A stretch of 64,000 nucleotides of DNA from Pseudomonas wadenswilerensis (GTDB lineage Bacteria; Pseudomonadota; Gammaproteobacteria; Pseudomonadales; Pseudomonadaceae), in NCBI RefSeq assembly GCF_900497695.1, contig NZ_UIDD01000001.1, positions 62,001 to 126,000 of the forward strand, written 5' to 3'. Below the pieces are notes generated by a model. It made no database searches. It was not told the DNA's origin and worked only from the letters and a program-made list of their open reading frames with translations. This document shows positions 54,236 through 63,649 of this stretch, one piece after another (the stretch's first letter is position 1; every line of letters starts with the position of its first letter). The position numbers and the translations under genes are program-made.

Positions 54236-54738
54236 GGATATCCCCTGAGTTGAAAGCCGGTGAGGCAAAAACAAGCGCCCATTGTACCCAGCGCCAGCGC
54301 AGTTATCCACATGCAGGTGCGTCGAGGATGGCGATAAATCAGCAGTTTAGTGACCAAAATGTCGTTCTGGCCATGTGAATAAGCCCTGTGGATAACCTCG
54401 CCTGAGGTCTTTGCACAACTGGGGGTCGAAATCGGTGGATAACCTGCCTGTGGATAACAGGCCATTTGATCCACAGCTTTTCCGAGGGTACAACACAGTC
54501 AGAGCACCTCTTCTCGACAAGGTTTCTTTCCTCTGTACATTACGTATTTCAAGGGCTATAGCTTGTTATCCACAGAAATCGTCCACATAAGATTTATAAG
54601 ATTCACTAAAAAGCTTTAAATAAGTCCTCTCTTTTTTTCTATGTTTAAGTGATCCGTTACTCGCGACCTGTCAGCCCGCTCCGAGCGATCCCCCGAATGA
54701 AGCCGATTTTCCGTCCATAAGGAAAAGCTGGTTGGAAA
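54236..54738. other. oriC: Chromosomal origin oriC (dnaA-rpmH intergenic region)
   Basis: Perfect DnaA boxes lie at 54303, 54387 (minus), 54449 (minus) and 54566; near-matches at 54434 (GGTGGATAA) and 54467 (TGATCCACA). An AT-rich stretch from about 54587 to 54650, with AAAGCTTTAA at 54610 and CTCTCTTTT at 54627, is the likely unwinding element. CTCTGTACAT is at 54531. Location beside dnaA is where origins were mapped in P. putida and P. aeruginosa. No gene is seen in it. Confidence 0.9.
54281..54311 (-). promoter_or_regulatory. Candidate dnaA promoter with overlapping DnaA box
   Basis: On the minus strand a TACAAT -10 element (54281-54286) lies about 46 bases before the dnaA start. A perfect DnaA box (54303-54311) covers the -35 area 17-18 bases upstream. 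This fits DnaA autoregulation; the -35 itself is a poor match. Confidence 0.55.
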
Positions 54739-54767
54739 TTGACCTACGGCCCTGCTTTCTCTAGAAT
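54739..54767 (+). promoter_or_regulatory. Promoter of rpmH
   Basis: TTGACC (54739-54744) and TAGAAT (54762-54767) are separated by 17 bases, a strong sigma70 match. Transcription would start near 54774, about 54 bases before rpmH. Confidence 0.85.
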
Positions 54768-54827
54768 CGCCGGTCTCTTAAAACGGGGGCCATTCCGGCC
54801 CGTTGTCGACGAACCAGGTAACACGCC

Positions 54828-54962
54828 ATGAAACGTACTTTCCAACCAAGCACCATCAAGCGCGCTCGCACTCACGGTTTCCGTGCCCGTATGGCCACCA
54901 AGAACGGTCGTGCCGTTCTGTCGCGTCGCCGTGCCAAAGGCCGTAAGCGCCTGGCAGTTTGA
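54828..54962 (+). CDS. rpmH: Large-subunit ribosomal protein L34
   Basis: A 44-residue basic ribosomal protein: [18 protein letters not shown] at the N-terminus and [12 protein letters not shown] at the end, the full family length. It is too short for a 60-residue cutoff and is easily missed. An AGGTAACAC site precedes the ATG. rnpA follows by 13 bases; rpmH-rnpA-yidD-yidC is the standard order. Confidence 0.98.
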
Positions 54963-54975
54963 TTTTTCGGCACTG

Positions 54976-55380
54976 GTGGTGAGTCAGGACTTCAGTCGGG
55001 AAAAGCGTCTGCTTATTCCCCGACACTTCAAAGCGGTCTTCGACTCCCCAACCGGCAAGGTTCCAGGGAAATGCCTGCTGATCCTTGCTCGCGAGAACGG
55101 TCTTGATCATCCCCGCCTGGGGCTTGTGATCGGGAAAAAGAGCGTCAAGCTCTCCGTTCAACGCAATCGCCTGAAACGCCTGATGCGCGATTCGTTTCGC
55201 CTGAACCAGCATTCGCTTGCCGGTTGGGATATCGTGATCGTCGCGCGCAAAGGGTTGGGCGAGATTGAAAACCCAGAATTGCACCAACATTTTGGCAAGC
55301 TCTGGAAGCGCCTTGCACGCAGTCGGCCCGCTCCAGTGGTTAACACCGACTCTGTGGGGGTAGACAGTCAAGATGCGTAA
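54976..55380 (+). CDS. rnpA: Ribonuclease P protein component
   Basis: Protein subunit of RNase P, which matures the 5' ends of tRNAs. The 134-residue protein has the RNR motif region [15 protein letters not shown] and IVIVARKGL. The start is a tandem GTG-GTG; 54976 gives [13 protein letters not shown], as in other Pseudomonas. The longer frame from 54883 overlaps rpmH and is not used. Its end overlaps yidD by 8 bases. Confidence 0.97.
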   Translation: MVSQDFSREKRLLIPRHFKAVFDSPTGKVPGKCLLILARENGLDHPRLGLVIGKKSVKLSVQRNRLKRLMRDSFRLNQHSLAGWDIVIVARKGLGEIENPELHQHFGKLWKRLARSRPAPVVNTDSVGVDSQDA

Positions 55381-55618
55381 ACTGGCGCTCGTTCCGATCC
55401 AGTTTTACCGTTATGCCATTAGTCCTCTGATGGCCAGTCACTGTCGTTTCTACCCCAGTTGCTCCTGCTATGCGTACGAAGCCATCGAAACACATGGCCT
55501 TTTACGCGGCGGGTGGCTTACCGTTCGTCGCCTGGGGCGTTGTCATCCGTGGAATGCCGGTGGTTTTGACCCGGTTCCACCTGCCTCCTCTTCCCGTACT
55601 TCTTCGATAGCCGAGTAA
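55373..55618 (+). CDS. yidD: Membrane protein insertion efficiency factor YidD
   Basis: An 81-residue amphipathic protein that aids YidC. The conserved region [25 protein letters not shown] and [17 protein letters not shown] carries the family cysteines. It overlaps the rnpA end and yidC starts 2 bases after its stop, so all are coupled. Confidence 0.97.
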   Translation: MRKLALVPIQFYRYAISPLMASHCRFYPSCSCYAYEAIETHGLLRGGWLTVRRLGRCHPWNAGGFDPVPPASSSRTSSIAE

Positions 55619-55620
55619 TC

Positions 55621-57303
55621 ATGGATATTAAACGCACGATCCTGATCGTCGCCCTGGCAATCGTGTCCTACGTCATGGTCCTTAACTGGAACCAGGACTA
55701 TGGCCAGGCTGCCCTGCCGACTCAGAATACTGCTGCCAGCAACGTTGCCCCGGCCCTGCCGGACACCGCGCAGGCCGGTAACACTGGCGCCAGCGCCGAT
55801 GTACCGAGCGCCAACGCTGAATCCAGCCCAGCAGAACTTGCCCCGGTAGTGGTCAGCAAGGACCTGATTCGGGTCAAGACTGATGTCCTCGATCTGGCTA
55901 TCGATCCCAAAGGTGGTGACATCGCCCAGCTGATGCTGCCGAAGTACCCACGCCGTCAGGACCATCCGGACATTCCGTTCCAGTTGTTCGACAACGGTGG
56001 TGAGCGTACTTACCTGGCACAGAGCGGTCTGACTGGCGCCAACGGCCCGGATGCACGTTCGTCTGGCCGTCCGCTGTATGCCGCTGATCAGAAAAGTTAT
56101 CAACTGGCCGATGGTCAGGACCAACTGGTCGTCGACCTGAAGTTCAGCGATGCCGGCGTCAACTACATCAAGCGCTTCAGCTTCAAGCGCGGTGAGTACG
56201 ACCTGACCGTCACCTACCTGATCGACAACCAGAGCGCCCAGCCCTGGACCGGTAACCTGTTCGCGCAACTCAAGCGCGACGCCAGCTCGGATCCTTCCTC
56301 GAGCACCGCAACCGGTACGGCGACCTATCTGGGTGCCGCCCTGTGGACAAGTTCGGAGCCCTACAAAAAGGTGTCGATGAAAGACATCGACAAGGGAAAT
56401 CTGAAAGAAAATGTTTCCGGTGGCTGGGTAGCCTGGCTGCAGCACTACTTTGTAACTGCCTGGATTCCTAACAAGTCTGACAACAACATCGTTCAGACCC
56501 GTAAGGACAGCCAAGGCAATTACATCATCGGTTTCACCGGCCCGGCATTGAACGTTGCCGCCGGCGGTAAAGCCGAAACCAGCACCGTGTTGTATGCCGG
56601 TCCCAAGGTTCAGGACAAACTCAAAGAGTTGTCCCCAGGTCTGGAACTGACCGTCGACTACGGCATTCTGTGGTTCATTGCCCAGCCCATCTTCTGGCTG
56701 CTGCAACATATCCACAGCCTGCTCGGCAACTGGGGCTGGTCGATCATTGTCCTGACCATGCTGATCAAGGCACTGTTCTTCCCGCTGTCGGCTGCCAGCT
56801 ACCGTTCGATGGCGCGCATGCGTGCCGTGGCACCAAAACTGGCGATCTTGAAAGAACAACATGGCGACGACCGGCAGAAAATGTCGCAAGCCATGATGGA
56901 GCTGTACAAGAAAGAGAAGATCAACCCGCTCGGCGGCTGCCTGCCGATCCTGGTGCAGATGCCGGTCTTCCTCTCGCTGTACTGGGTTCTGCTGGAAAGC
57001 GTCGAGATGCGTCAGGCGCCATGGATGTTCTGGATCACTGACCTGTCGATCAAGGATCCGTTCTTCATCCTGCCGATCATCATGGGCGCGACCATGTTCA
57101 TCCAGCAGCAGCTGAACCCGACTCCGCCGGATCCGATGCAGGCCAAGGTGATGAAGCTGATGCCAATCATCTTCACCTTCTTCTTCCTGTGGTTCCCTGC
57201 AGGTCTGGTGCTGTACTGGGTTGTGAACAACTGCTTGTCGATCGCACAGCAGTGGTACATCACCCGCGGCATCGAAAAGGCTACCAAGAAAGCCGCTGCT
57301 TGA
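55621..57303 (+). CDS. yidC: Membrane protein insertase YidC
   Basis: Inserts and folds inner-membrane proteins, alone or with Sec. The 560-residue protein has an N-terminal helix (about 5-20), a large periplasmic domain (about 50-345) and five C-terminal helices with the conserved hydrophilic-groove Arg region (SAASYRSMARMR). The length is normal for gammaproteobacteria. A terminator follows the stop. Confidence 0.98.
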   Translation: MDIKRTILIVALAIVSYVMVLNWNQDYGQAALPTQNTAASNVAPALPDTAQAGNTGASADVPSANAESSPAELAPVVVSKDLIRVKTDVLDLAIDPKGGDIAQLMLPKYPRRQDHPDIPFQLFDNGGERTYLAQSGLTGANGPDARSSGRPLYAADQKSYQLADGQDQLVVDLKFSDAGVNYIKRFSFKRGEYDLTVTYLIDNQSAQPWTGNLFAQLKRDASSDPSSSTATGTATYLGAALWTSSEPYKKVSMKDIDKGNLKENVSGGWVAWLQHYFVTAWIPNKSDNNIVQTRKDSQGNYIIGFTGPALNVAAGGKAETSTVLYAGPKVQDKLKELSPGLELTVDYGILWFIAQPIFWLLQHIHSLLGNWGWSIIVLTMLIKALFFPLSAASYRSMARMRAVAPKLAILKEQHGDDRQKMSQAMMELYKKEKINPLGGCLPILVQMPVFLSLYWVLLESVEMRQAPWMFWITDLSIKDPFFILPIIMGATMFIQQQLNPTPPDPMQAKVMKLMPIIFTFFFLWFPAGLVLYWVVNNCLSIAQQWYITRGIEKATKKAAA

Positions 57304-57329
57304 CGGGTTAGCCAGCTAACCTGTGGATA

Positions 57330-57352
57330 AACGCCCCCTCGTGGGGCGTTTT
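57330..57352 (+). terminator. Terminator after yidC
   Basis: AACGCCCC and GGGGCGTT form a stem around CTCGT and run into TTTT. It ends the rpmH-rnpA-yidD-yidC transcript. A perfect DnaA box (57322-57330) overlaps its upstream edge. Confidence 0.8.
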
Positions 57353-57386
57353 GCTATCTGTCGTTTTTGTCGTGAGGCCTTCGAGC

Positions 57387-58757
57387 ATGAACACTGTGCG
57401 TGAAACCATTGCCGCCATCGCTACCGCCCAGGGACGTGGGGGCGTGGGGATCGTGCGGCTATCCGGCCCTCTGGCCGAACAAGCCGGGCTGGCCATCTGT
57501 GGAAAAACGTTAACGCCGCGGCACGCCCATTATGGCCCGTTCCGCGCTGAAGATGGCCTGGTACTGGATGAAGGCATTGCGCTGTTTTTCCCAGGGCCCA
57601 ACTCCTTCACCGGTGAAGACGTGCTGGAGCTGCAGGGCCACGGCGGCCCGGTTGTGCTCGATATGCTCCTGCAGCGCTGTGTACAACTGGGTTGCCGCCT
57701 GGCGCGTCCGGGTGAATTCAGCGAGCGTGCGTTCCTCAACGATAAGCTCGACCTGGCCCAGGCCGAGGCAATCGCCGACCTGATCGAAGCCAGTTCTGCC
57801 CAGGCGGCGCGTAATGCCTTGCGCTCGCTGCAGGGCGAGTTTTCCCGACGTGTGGATAACCTCACGGAGAAATTGATCAGCCTGCGTATTTATGTGGAAG
57901 CGGCAATCGACTTCCCCGAAGAAGAAATCGACTTTCTCGCCGACGGTCACGTGCTGGGTATGCTCGATGACGTGCGCAACAATTTATCCACAGTGCAGCG
58001 CGAAGCCGGGCAGGGGGCCTTGCTGCGTGACGGCATGACGGTGGTGATTGCCGGCCGGCCGAACGCCGGCAAGTCGAGCCTGCTTAACGTTCTGGCTGGC
58101 CGCGAGGCGGCGATTGTCACCGATATCGCCGGCACCACCCGGGACATCCTGCGCGAACATATCCACATCGACGGCATGCCGCTGCACGTTGTCGACACGG
58201 CCGGGTTGCGTGATACCGATGACCATGTGGAAAAGATCGGCGTCGAACGCGCCCTCAAGGCTATCAACGAAGCCGATCGGGTATTGCTGGTGGTCGACTC
58301 CACAGCACCGGAAGCCAGTGATCCGTTTGCCCTGTGGCCGGAATTCCTCGATCTGCGTCCGGATCCGGCCAAGGTCACGCTGATTCGTAACAAGGCGGAT
58401 TTGAGCGGCGACGCGATTGCCATGGAACAGAGTGAAGATGGCCATGTCACCATTACCCTCAGTGCCAAGGACAGCGACATGGGCCTTGAGCTGCTGCGCG
58501 AGCACCTGAAGGCCTGCATGGGTTATGAACAGACTGCCGAAAGCAGCTTCAGCGCACGCAGGCGCCACCTGGAGGCATTGCGTCAGGCCAGTGCACACCT
58601 GGAGCACGGCCGCGCCCAGTTGACCCTTGCCGGTGCCGGTGAACTGCTGGCAGAGGATCTGCGCCAGGCTCAACAAGCCCTGGGCGAGATTACCGGGGCA
58701 TTCAGCTCTGATGACTTGCTTGGGCGGATCTTCTCCAGTTTCTGTATCGGCAAGTAA
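57387..58757 (+). CDS. mnmE: tRNA uridine-5-carboxymethylaminomethyl GTPase MnmE
   Basis: With MnmG it modifies U34 of several tRNAs. The 456-residue protein has the N-terminal folate-binding domain ([21 protein letters not shown]), the G domain with GRPNAGKSS (223-231), [10 protein letters not shown] and NKAD, and the C-terminal CIGK. The frame is open from 57351 but the ATG at 57387 gives the family start. It contains two perfect DnaA boxes (57851, 57984). Its partner mnmG lies past the second origin-like region. Confidence 0.98.
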   Translation: MNTVRETIAAIATAQGRGGVGIVRLSGPLAEQAGLAICGKTLTPRHAHYGPFRAEDGLVLDEGIALFFPGPNSFTGEDVLELQGHGGPVVLDMLLQRCVQLGCRLARPGEFSERAFLNDKLDLAQAEAIADLIEASSAQAARNALRSLQGEFSRRVDNLTEKLISLRIYVEAAIDFPEEEIDFLADGHVLGMLDDVRNNLSTVQREAGQGALLRDGMTVVIAGRPNAGKSSLLNVLAGREAAIVTDIAGTTRDILREHIHIDGMPLHVVDTAGLRDTDDHVEKIGVERALKAINEADRVLLVVDSTAPEASDPFALWPEFLDLRPDPAKVTLIRNKADLSGDAIAMEQSEDGHVTITLSAKDSDMGLELLREHLKACMGYEQTAESSFSARRRHLEALRQASAHLEHGRAQLTLAGAGELLAEDLRQAQQALGEITGAFSSDDLLGRIFSSFCIGK

Positions 58758-59274
58758 ACATCCTGATCTACCGTCGGGTCTGCAACGGACCCGACTGCAG
58801 CAGCCTTTTTCTCCAATCCCCTCTCCTGGTCAGTACAGCCACAGTGCTCGTGCTGCGCTGATGCCTGCGCGTCTATCCACAATTCTCTGACATAAGCCCT
58901 GTGGAAAACCCACCTTCAGCTCCGTTGATAACTGGCCTTCAAGGCTGGAGATAACTACGCTTGTGGGTAACTGACCATTTCATCCACAGGCTTAAAGCGC
59001 TTATCCAGAACGCTCATCCCGGGTAGACCACAGGGTTTTGAATCTCTGTACATAAGGTAAATAAAGGCCTGTAGAACCTTATCCACAGAAAGGTGCCTGA
59101 CTAAGAATAAACATAAAAACAAAGCTTTAATAAATTTCTCTCTTTTAATTTCTATTACTCGCCATTCATCCACAGCCTGGTTAAATTTTGTGCAAAAGGT
59201 TCCTTTAGAGGGGGGTAAGTCCCTATACTTGTGCGTTATCCCTATCTATTCCCGAAACAGGCACGAGGTGCGTG
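58758..59274. other. Second origin-like region (mnmE-mnmG intergenic)
   Basis: About 515 bases without a gene. It holds one perfect DnaA box (59079-59087) and near-matches at 58873, 58962, 58980, 59001 and 59166, followed by an AT-rich stretch (about 59095-59160). CTCTGTACAT (59044), TTATCCACAGAAA (59079), AAAGCTTTAA (59121) and CTCTCTTTT (59138) repeat the order and spacing seen in oriC. A TATACT (59224-59229) is a likely mnmG -10. The region may be a second or auxiliary origin. Confidence 0.65.
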
Positions 59275-61167
59275 GTGGATTTCCCTTCCCGTTTTGAAGT
59301 GATCGTCATCGGCGGCGGCCATGCCGGTACCGAGGCTGCGCTTGCGTCTGCACGCATGGGTGTAAAAACCCTGCTGTTGACCCACAACGTGGAAACCCTC
59401 GGTCATATGAGTTGCAACCCGGCCATCGGTGGCATCGGCAAGAGCCACCTGGTCAAGGAAATCGATGCGCTCGGCGGTGCCATGGCACTGGCCACTGACA
59501 AGAGCGGTATCCAGTTCCGTGTTTTGAACAACCGCAAAGGCCCAGCCGTGCGCGCTACTCGCGCCCAGGCCGACCGCGCCATCTACAAATCGGTGGTGCG
59601 CGAGATTCTCGAGAACCAGCCCAACCTGTGGATATTCCAGCAGTCGTGCGACGACCTGATCGTCGAGCAGGACCAGGTACGTGGGGTGGTGACGCAAATG
59701 GGTCTGCGTTTTCTCGCTGACTCCGTAGTGCTGACCACCGGAACCTTCCTCGGTGGACTTATCCACATCGGTTTGCAGAATTACTCCGGCGGCCGCGCCG
59801 GCGATCCGCCATCGATTGCCCTGGCTCGCCGCCTGCGTGAACTGCCGCTGCGCGTTGGTCGCTTGAAAACCGGTACGCCGCCGCGCATCGACGGCCGCTC
59901 TGTGGATTTCTCGGTGATGACCGAGCAACCGGGTGACACGCCGATCCCGGTGATGTCGTTCATGGGCTCCAAGGAGCAGCATCCGCGTCAGGTCAGCTGC
60001 TGGATTACCCACACCAACGCCCGGACCCACGAGATCATTGCCTCGAACCTCGATCGTTCGCCGATGTACTCCGGGGTCATCGAAGGCATTGGCCCACGCT
60101 ACTGCCCGTCGATCGAAGACAAGATCCACCGCTTCGCCGACAAGGAAAGCCATCAGGTGTTCATCGAGCCCGAAGGCCTGAACACCCACGAGCTCTATCC
60201 GAACGGGATATCCACATCCCTGCCGTTCGATGTGCAGTTGCAGATCGTCCGCTCGATCCGCGGCATGGAAAACGCCCACATCGTGCGCCCGGGCTACGCC
60301 ATCGAATACGACTACTTCGATCCACGTGATCTCAAGTACAGCCTGGAAACCAAGGTGATTGGCGGGCTGTTCTTTGCCGGCCAGATCAACGGCACCACTG
60401 GCTACGAAGAAGCCGGTGCCCAGGGTCTGCTCGCGGGTACCAACGCCGCACTGCGTGCGCAAGGCCGCGAAAGCTGGTGCCCACGCCGCGATGAAGCGTA
60501 CATCGGGGTGCTGGTTGACGACCTGATTACCCTGGGTACCCAGGAGCCGTACCGCATGTTCACTTCGCGCGCCGAATACCGGCTGATCCTGCGTGAAGAC
60601 AACGCCGATCTGCGCCTGACCGAGAAAGGTCGCGAACTGGGCCTGGTCGATGACGAGCGCTGGGCCGCGTTCAGTGCCAAGCGCGAAAGCATCGCCCTGG
60701 AAGAACAGCGTCTCAAATCCACCTGGGTCCGCCCGGACACCACCCAAGGTCAGGCCATTGCCGAGAAATTCGGCACGCCGTTGAGCCATGAATACAACCT
60801 GCTCAACCTGCTGACTCGCCCGGAAATCGATTACGCCGGGCTGATGGAAGTGACCGGCGGTGCCGAGATCGACCCGCAGGTGGCCGAACAGGTTGAAATC
60901 AAGACCAAATACGCCGGTTACATCGACCGGCAACAGGAAGAAATCGCCCGGCTGCGCGCCAGCGAAGACACCCGCCTGCCCGACGATATCGATTACAGCG
61001 GTATTTCCGGGCTGTCCAAGGAAATCCAGGGCAAGCTCGGCCAGACCCGGCCCGAGACCCTGGGCCAGGCTTCGCGTATCCCCGGCGTGACCCCGGCGGC
61101 GATTTCCCTGTTGCTGATTCATCTGAAAAAACGCGGCGCAGGCCGCGAGTTGGAGCAAAGCGCTTGA
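59275..61167 (+). CDS. mnmG: tRNA uridine-5-carboxymethylaminomethyl enzyme MnmG (GidA)
   Basis: FAD and NADH dependent partner of MnmE in tRNA wobble modification. The 630-residue protein has [17 protein letters not shown] for FAD binding and the conserved [21 protein letters not shown]. Two tandem GTG codons lie at the start; the second (59275) is 6 bases from GAGG and gives MDFPSRFE as in related species. A DnaA box lies at 59759. Its stop overlaps the rsmG start. Confidence 0.98.
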   Translation: MDFPSRFEVIVIGGGHAGTEAALASARMGVKTLLLTHNVETLGHMSCNPAIGGIGKSHLVKEIDALGGAMALATDKSGIQFRVLNNRKGPAVRATRAQADRAIYKSVVREILENQPNLWIFQQSCDDLIVEQDQVRGVVTQMGLRFLADSVVLTTGTFLGGLIHIGLQNYSGGRAGDPPSIALARRLRELPLRVGRLKTGTPPRIDGRSVDFSVMTEQPGDTPIPVMSFMGSKEQHPRQVSCWITHTNARTHEIIASNLDRSPMYSGVIEGIGPRYCPSIEDKIHRFADKESHQVFIEPEGLNTHELYPNGISTSLPFDVQLQIVRSIRGMENAHIVRPGYAIEYDYFDPRDLKYSLETKVIGGLFFAGQINGTTGYEEAGAQGLLAGTNAALRAQGRESWCPRRDEAYIGVLVDDLITLGTQEPYRMFTSRAEYRLILREDNADLRLTEKGRELGLVDDERWAAFSAKRESIALEEQRLKSTWVRPDTTQGQAIAEKFGTPLSHEYNLLNLLTRPEIDYAGLMEVTGGAEIDPQVAEQVEIKTKYAGYIDRQQEEIARLRASEDTRLPDDIDYSGISGLSKEIQGKLGQTRPETLGQASRIPGVTPAAISLLLIHLKKRGAGRELEQSA

Positions 61168-61808
61168 GTTCTCAGGTCACCCCTCAACACGCCGAAGAGT
61201 TGTCCACAGGCGCCCGCCAGCTCGGTGTCGAGCTGAGCGAGGCCCAGCAGGCACAACTGCTGGCCTACCTGGCCTTGCTGATCAAGTGGAACAAGGCCTA
61301 CAACCTGACCGCCGTGCGCAATCCGGACGAAATGGTTTCCCGCCATCTGCTCGACAGCCTCAGCGTCATGCCGTTTATCCACAGCGAGCGCTGGCTGGAT
61401 GTCGGCAGCGGCGGTGGCATGCCGGGCATTCCTTTGGCTATCCTGCATCCGGACAAGCAAGTCACGGTGCTCGACAGCAACGGCAAGAAAACCCGCTTCC
61501 TGACCCAGGTAAAGCTTGAACTCAAACTGGATAACCTCACAGTTATCCACAAGCGGGTAGAGGAGTTCCAACCGGAGCTGCCTTTCACCGGAATTGTTTC
61601 CCGTGCTTTCAGCAGCATGGAGAACTTCACCAACTGGACGCGCCACCTCGGTGACGCCCAGACGCAGTGGCTGGCAATGAAAGGGCTGCATCCTGCCGAT
61701 GAGCTGGTAGCATTGCCGGCAGATTTCAGAGTGGATAGCGAGCAGGCCTTGACCGTTCCGGGTTGCCAAGGCCAACGCCATCTGCTGATACTGCGCCGCA
61801 CGGCATGA
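61164..61808 (+). CDS. rsmG: 16S rRNA m7G527 methyltransferase
   Basis: SAM-dependent enzyme that methylates G527 of 16S rRNA. The 214-residue protein has the SAM loop [16 protein letters not shown] and the conserved NKAYNLTAV segment. The start is a TTG overlapping the mnmG stop. Two perfect DnaA boxes (61375, 61543) lie in the gene. It leads into parAB with a gap of 18 bases. Confidence 0.97.
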   Translation: MSSQVTPQHAEELSTGARQLGVELSEAQQAQLLAYLALLIKWNKAYNLTAVRNPDEMVSRHLLDSLSVMPFIHSERWLDVGSGGGMPGIPLAILHPDKQVTVLDSNGKKTRFLTQVKLELKLDNLTVIHKRVEEFQPELPFTGIVSRAFSSMENFTNWTRHLGDAQTQWLAMKGLHPADELVALPADFRVDSEQALTVPGCQGQRHLLILRRTA

Positions 61809-61826
61809 CTGGGAACACAAGCAAGA

Positions 61827-62618
61827 ATGGCTAAGGTATTCGCAATCGCGAACCAGAAAGGTGGTGTGGGCAAAACCACCACCTGTATCAATCTCGCAGC
61901 ATCGCTGGTGGCAACCAAGCGCCGCGTGCTGCTGATCGATCTCGATCCACAGGGCAACGCCACCATGGGTAGCGGTGTGGATAAACACGTCCTGGAACAT
62001 TCGGTCTATGACCTGTTGATCGGCGAATGCGACCTGGCCCAGGCCATGCACTTCTCCGAGCACGGCGGCTATCAGCTGCTGCCGGCCAACCGCGACCTGA
62101 CCGCCGCCGAAGTGGTCCTGCTGGAAATGCAGATGAAGGAGAGCCGCCTGCGCACCGCGCTGGCGCCGATCCGCGAGAATTACGACTACATCCTGATCGA
62201 CTGCCCGCCGTCGCTGTCGATGTTGACCCTCAACGCCCTGGTCGCCGCCGATGGCGTGATCATTCCGATGCAATGTGAATACTTTGCCCTGGAAGGCTTG
62301 AGCGACCTTGTGGATAACATCAAGCGGATCGGCGAGCGGCTGAACCCGCAGCTCAAGGTCGAAGGCCTGCTGCGGACCATGTACGACCCACGTCTGAGCC
62401 TGATCAACGATGTTTCCGCACAGCTCAAGGAACACTTCGGCGACCAGCTGTACGACACCGTGATTCCACGCAACATCCGCCTTGCCGAGGCCCCGAGCTT
62501 CGGCATGCCGGCCCTGGCCTACGACAAGCAATCGCGTGGCGCCCTGGCATACCTGGCACTGGCCGGGGAACTGGTTCGTCGCCAACGTCGTCAAACCCGC
62601 ACTGCACAGACAACTTAA
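61827..62618 (+). CDS. parA: Chromosome-partitioning ATPase ParA
   Basis: Walker-type ATPase that moves ParB-parS complexes to segregate new origins. The 263-residue protein has the deviant Walker A QKGGVGKTT (10-18) and DCPPSLSMLT. Two DnaA boxes (61976, 62309) are within the gene. parB follows after 9 bases; the parS targets are in recF. Confidence 0.98.
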   Translation: MAKVFAIANQKGGVGKTTTCINLAASLVATKRRVLLIDLDPQGNATMGSGVDKHVLEHSVYDLLIGECDLAQAMHFSEHGGYQLLPANRDLTAAEVVLLEMQMKESRLRTALAPIRENYDYILIDCPPSLSMLTLNALVAADGVIIPMQCEYFALEGLSDLVDNIKRIGERLNPQLKVEGLLRTMYDPRLSLINDVSAQLKEHFGDQLYDTVIPRNIRLAEAPSFGMPALAYDKQSRGALAYLALAGELVRRQRRQTRTAQTT

Positions 62619-62627
62619 GGAATCCGC

Positions 62628-63500
62628 ATGGCCGTTAAGAAACGGGGTCTCGGACGTGGGTTGGATGCACTGCTCAGTGGTCCGACCGTCAGCGCGCTCG
62701 AAGAGCAGGCTGTCCAGGTCGACCAAAAGGAACTGCAACACCTGCCGCTCGACCTGATCCAGCGCGGCAAGTACCAGCCGCGCCGGGACATGGACCCGCA
62801 GGCACTGGAAGAACTCGCCCACTCGATCAAGAGCCAGGGCGTGATGCAGCCGATCGTGGTGCGCCCGATCGCTGACAACAAATTCGAGATCATCGCCGGT
62901 GAACGCCGCTGGCGCGCCAGCCAGCAGGCCGGCATGGACACCATCCCGGCCATGGTCCGCGATGTGCCGGATGAAGCGGCCATCGCCATGGCCCTGATCG
63001 AGAACATCCAGCGCGAAGATCTCAACCCGGTGGAAGAGGCCATCGCCCTGCAGCGTCTGCAGCAGGAATTCCAGCTGACCCAGCAACAGGTCGCCGATGC
63101 TGTGGGCAAGTCGCGGGTAACCGTGGCCAACCTGCTGCGCCTGATCTCGTTGCCAGAGGTGATCAAGACCATGTTGTCCCACGGCGACCTGGAAATGGGT
63201 CACGCCCGGGCATTGCTCGGATTGCCGGATGAACAGCAGGTCGATGGGGCGCGTCACGTTGTCGCACGCGGCCTGACCGTGCGCCAGACTGAAGCACTGG
63301 TTCGCCAGTGGCTCAACGGTAAGCCTGAGGCCGCAGAACCTGCCAAGCCGGACCCGGACATCACCCGCCTTGAACAGCGTCTGGCAGAGCGTCTGGGCTC
63401 GGCCGTACAGATTCGTCACGGCAACAAGGGCAAGGGCCAGTTAGTTATCCGTTACAACTCACTAGATGAGTTGCAAGGTGTGCTTGCTCACATCCGCTGA
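62628..63500 (+). CDS. parB: Chromosome-partitioning protein ParB
   Basis: CTP-dependent DNA clamp that binds parS. The 290-residue protein has the ParB/Srx domain with GERRWRAS, a helix-turn-helix (LTQQQVADAVGKSRVTVANLL, about 145-165) and a C-terminal dimer domain. An AAGGAATC site precedes the ATG. Two parS sites lie in recF, about 12 kb away. Confidence 0.98.
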   Translation: MAVKKRGLGRGLDALLSGPTVSALEEQAVQVDQKELQHLPLDLIQRGKYQPRRDMDPQALEELAHSIKSQGVMQPIVVRPIADNKFEIIAGERRWRASQQAGMDTIPAMVRDVPDEAAIAMALIENIQREDLNPVEEAIALQRLQQEFQLTQQQVADAVGKSRVTVANLLRLISLPEVIKTMLSHGDLEMGHARALLGLPDEQQVDGARHVVARGLTVRQTEALVRQWLNGKPEAAEPAKPDPDITRLEQRLAERLGSAVQIRHGNKGKGQLVIRYNSLDELQGVLAHIR

Positions 63501-63545
63501 AACAATTCCTTTTGTAGCGCGTAGTCGGAAATCACTACCCGGCAG

Positions 63546-63574
63546 TTGAATAGGGGTTAAACCGCCCCTATACT
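63546..63574 (+). promoter_or_regulatory. Promoter of the atp operon
   Basis: TTGAAT (63546-63551) and TATACT (63569-63574) are separated by 17 bases, a good sigma70 match. Transcription would begin near 63581, about 70 bases upstream of atpI. Confidence 0.8.
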
Positions 63575-63649
63575 CTGCGCGCATTTTGTCGGCACAAATT
63601 ATGCCAAGTCATAGCTGACTGGTTGGTCGACTTTCGAGGAGCAGTTGTG

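Noticed and set aside
61119..63419. 766-codon frame antisense to rsmG-parA-parB
   Set aside because: Covers three certain genes; no start signal or family resemblance.
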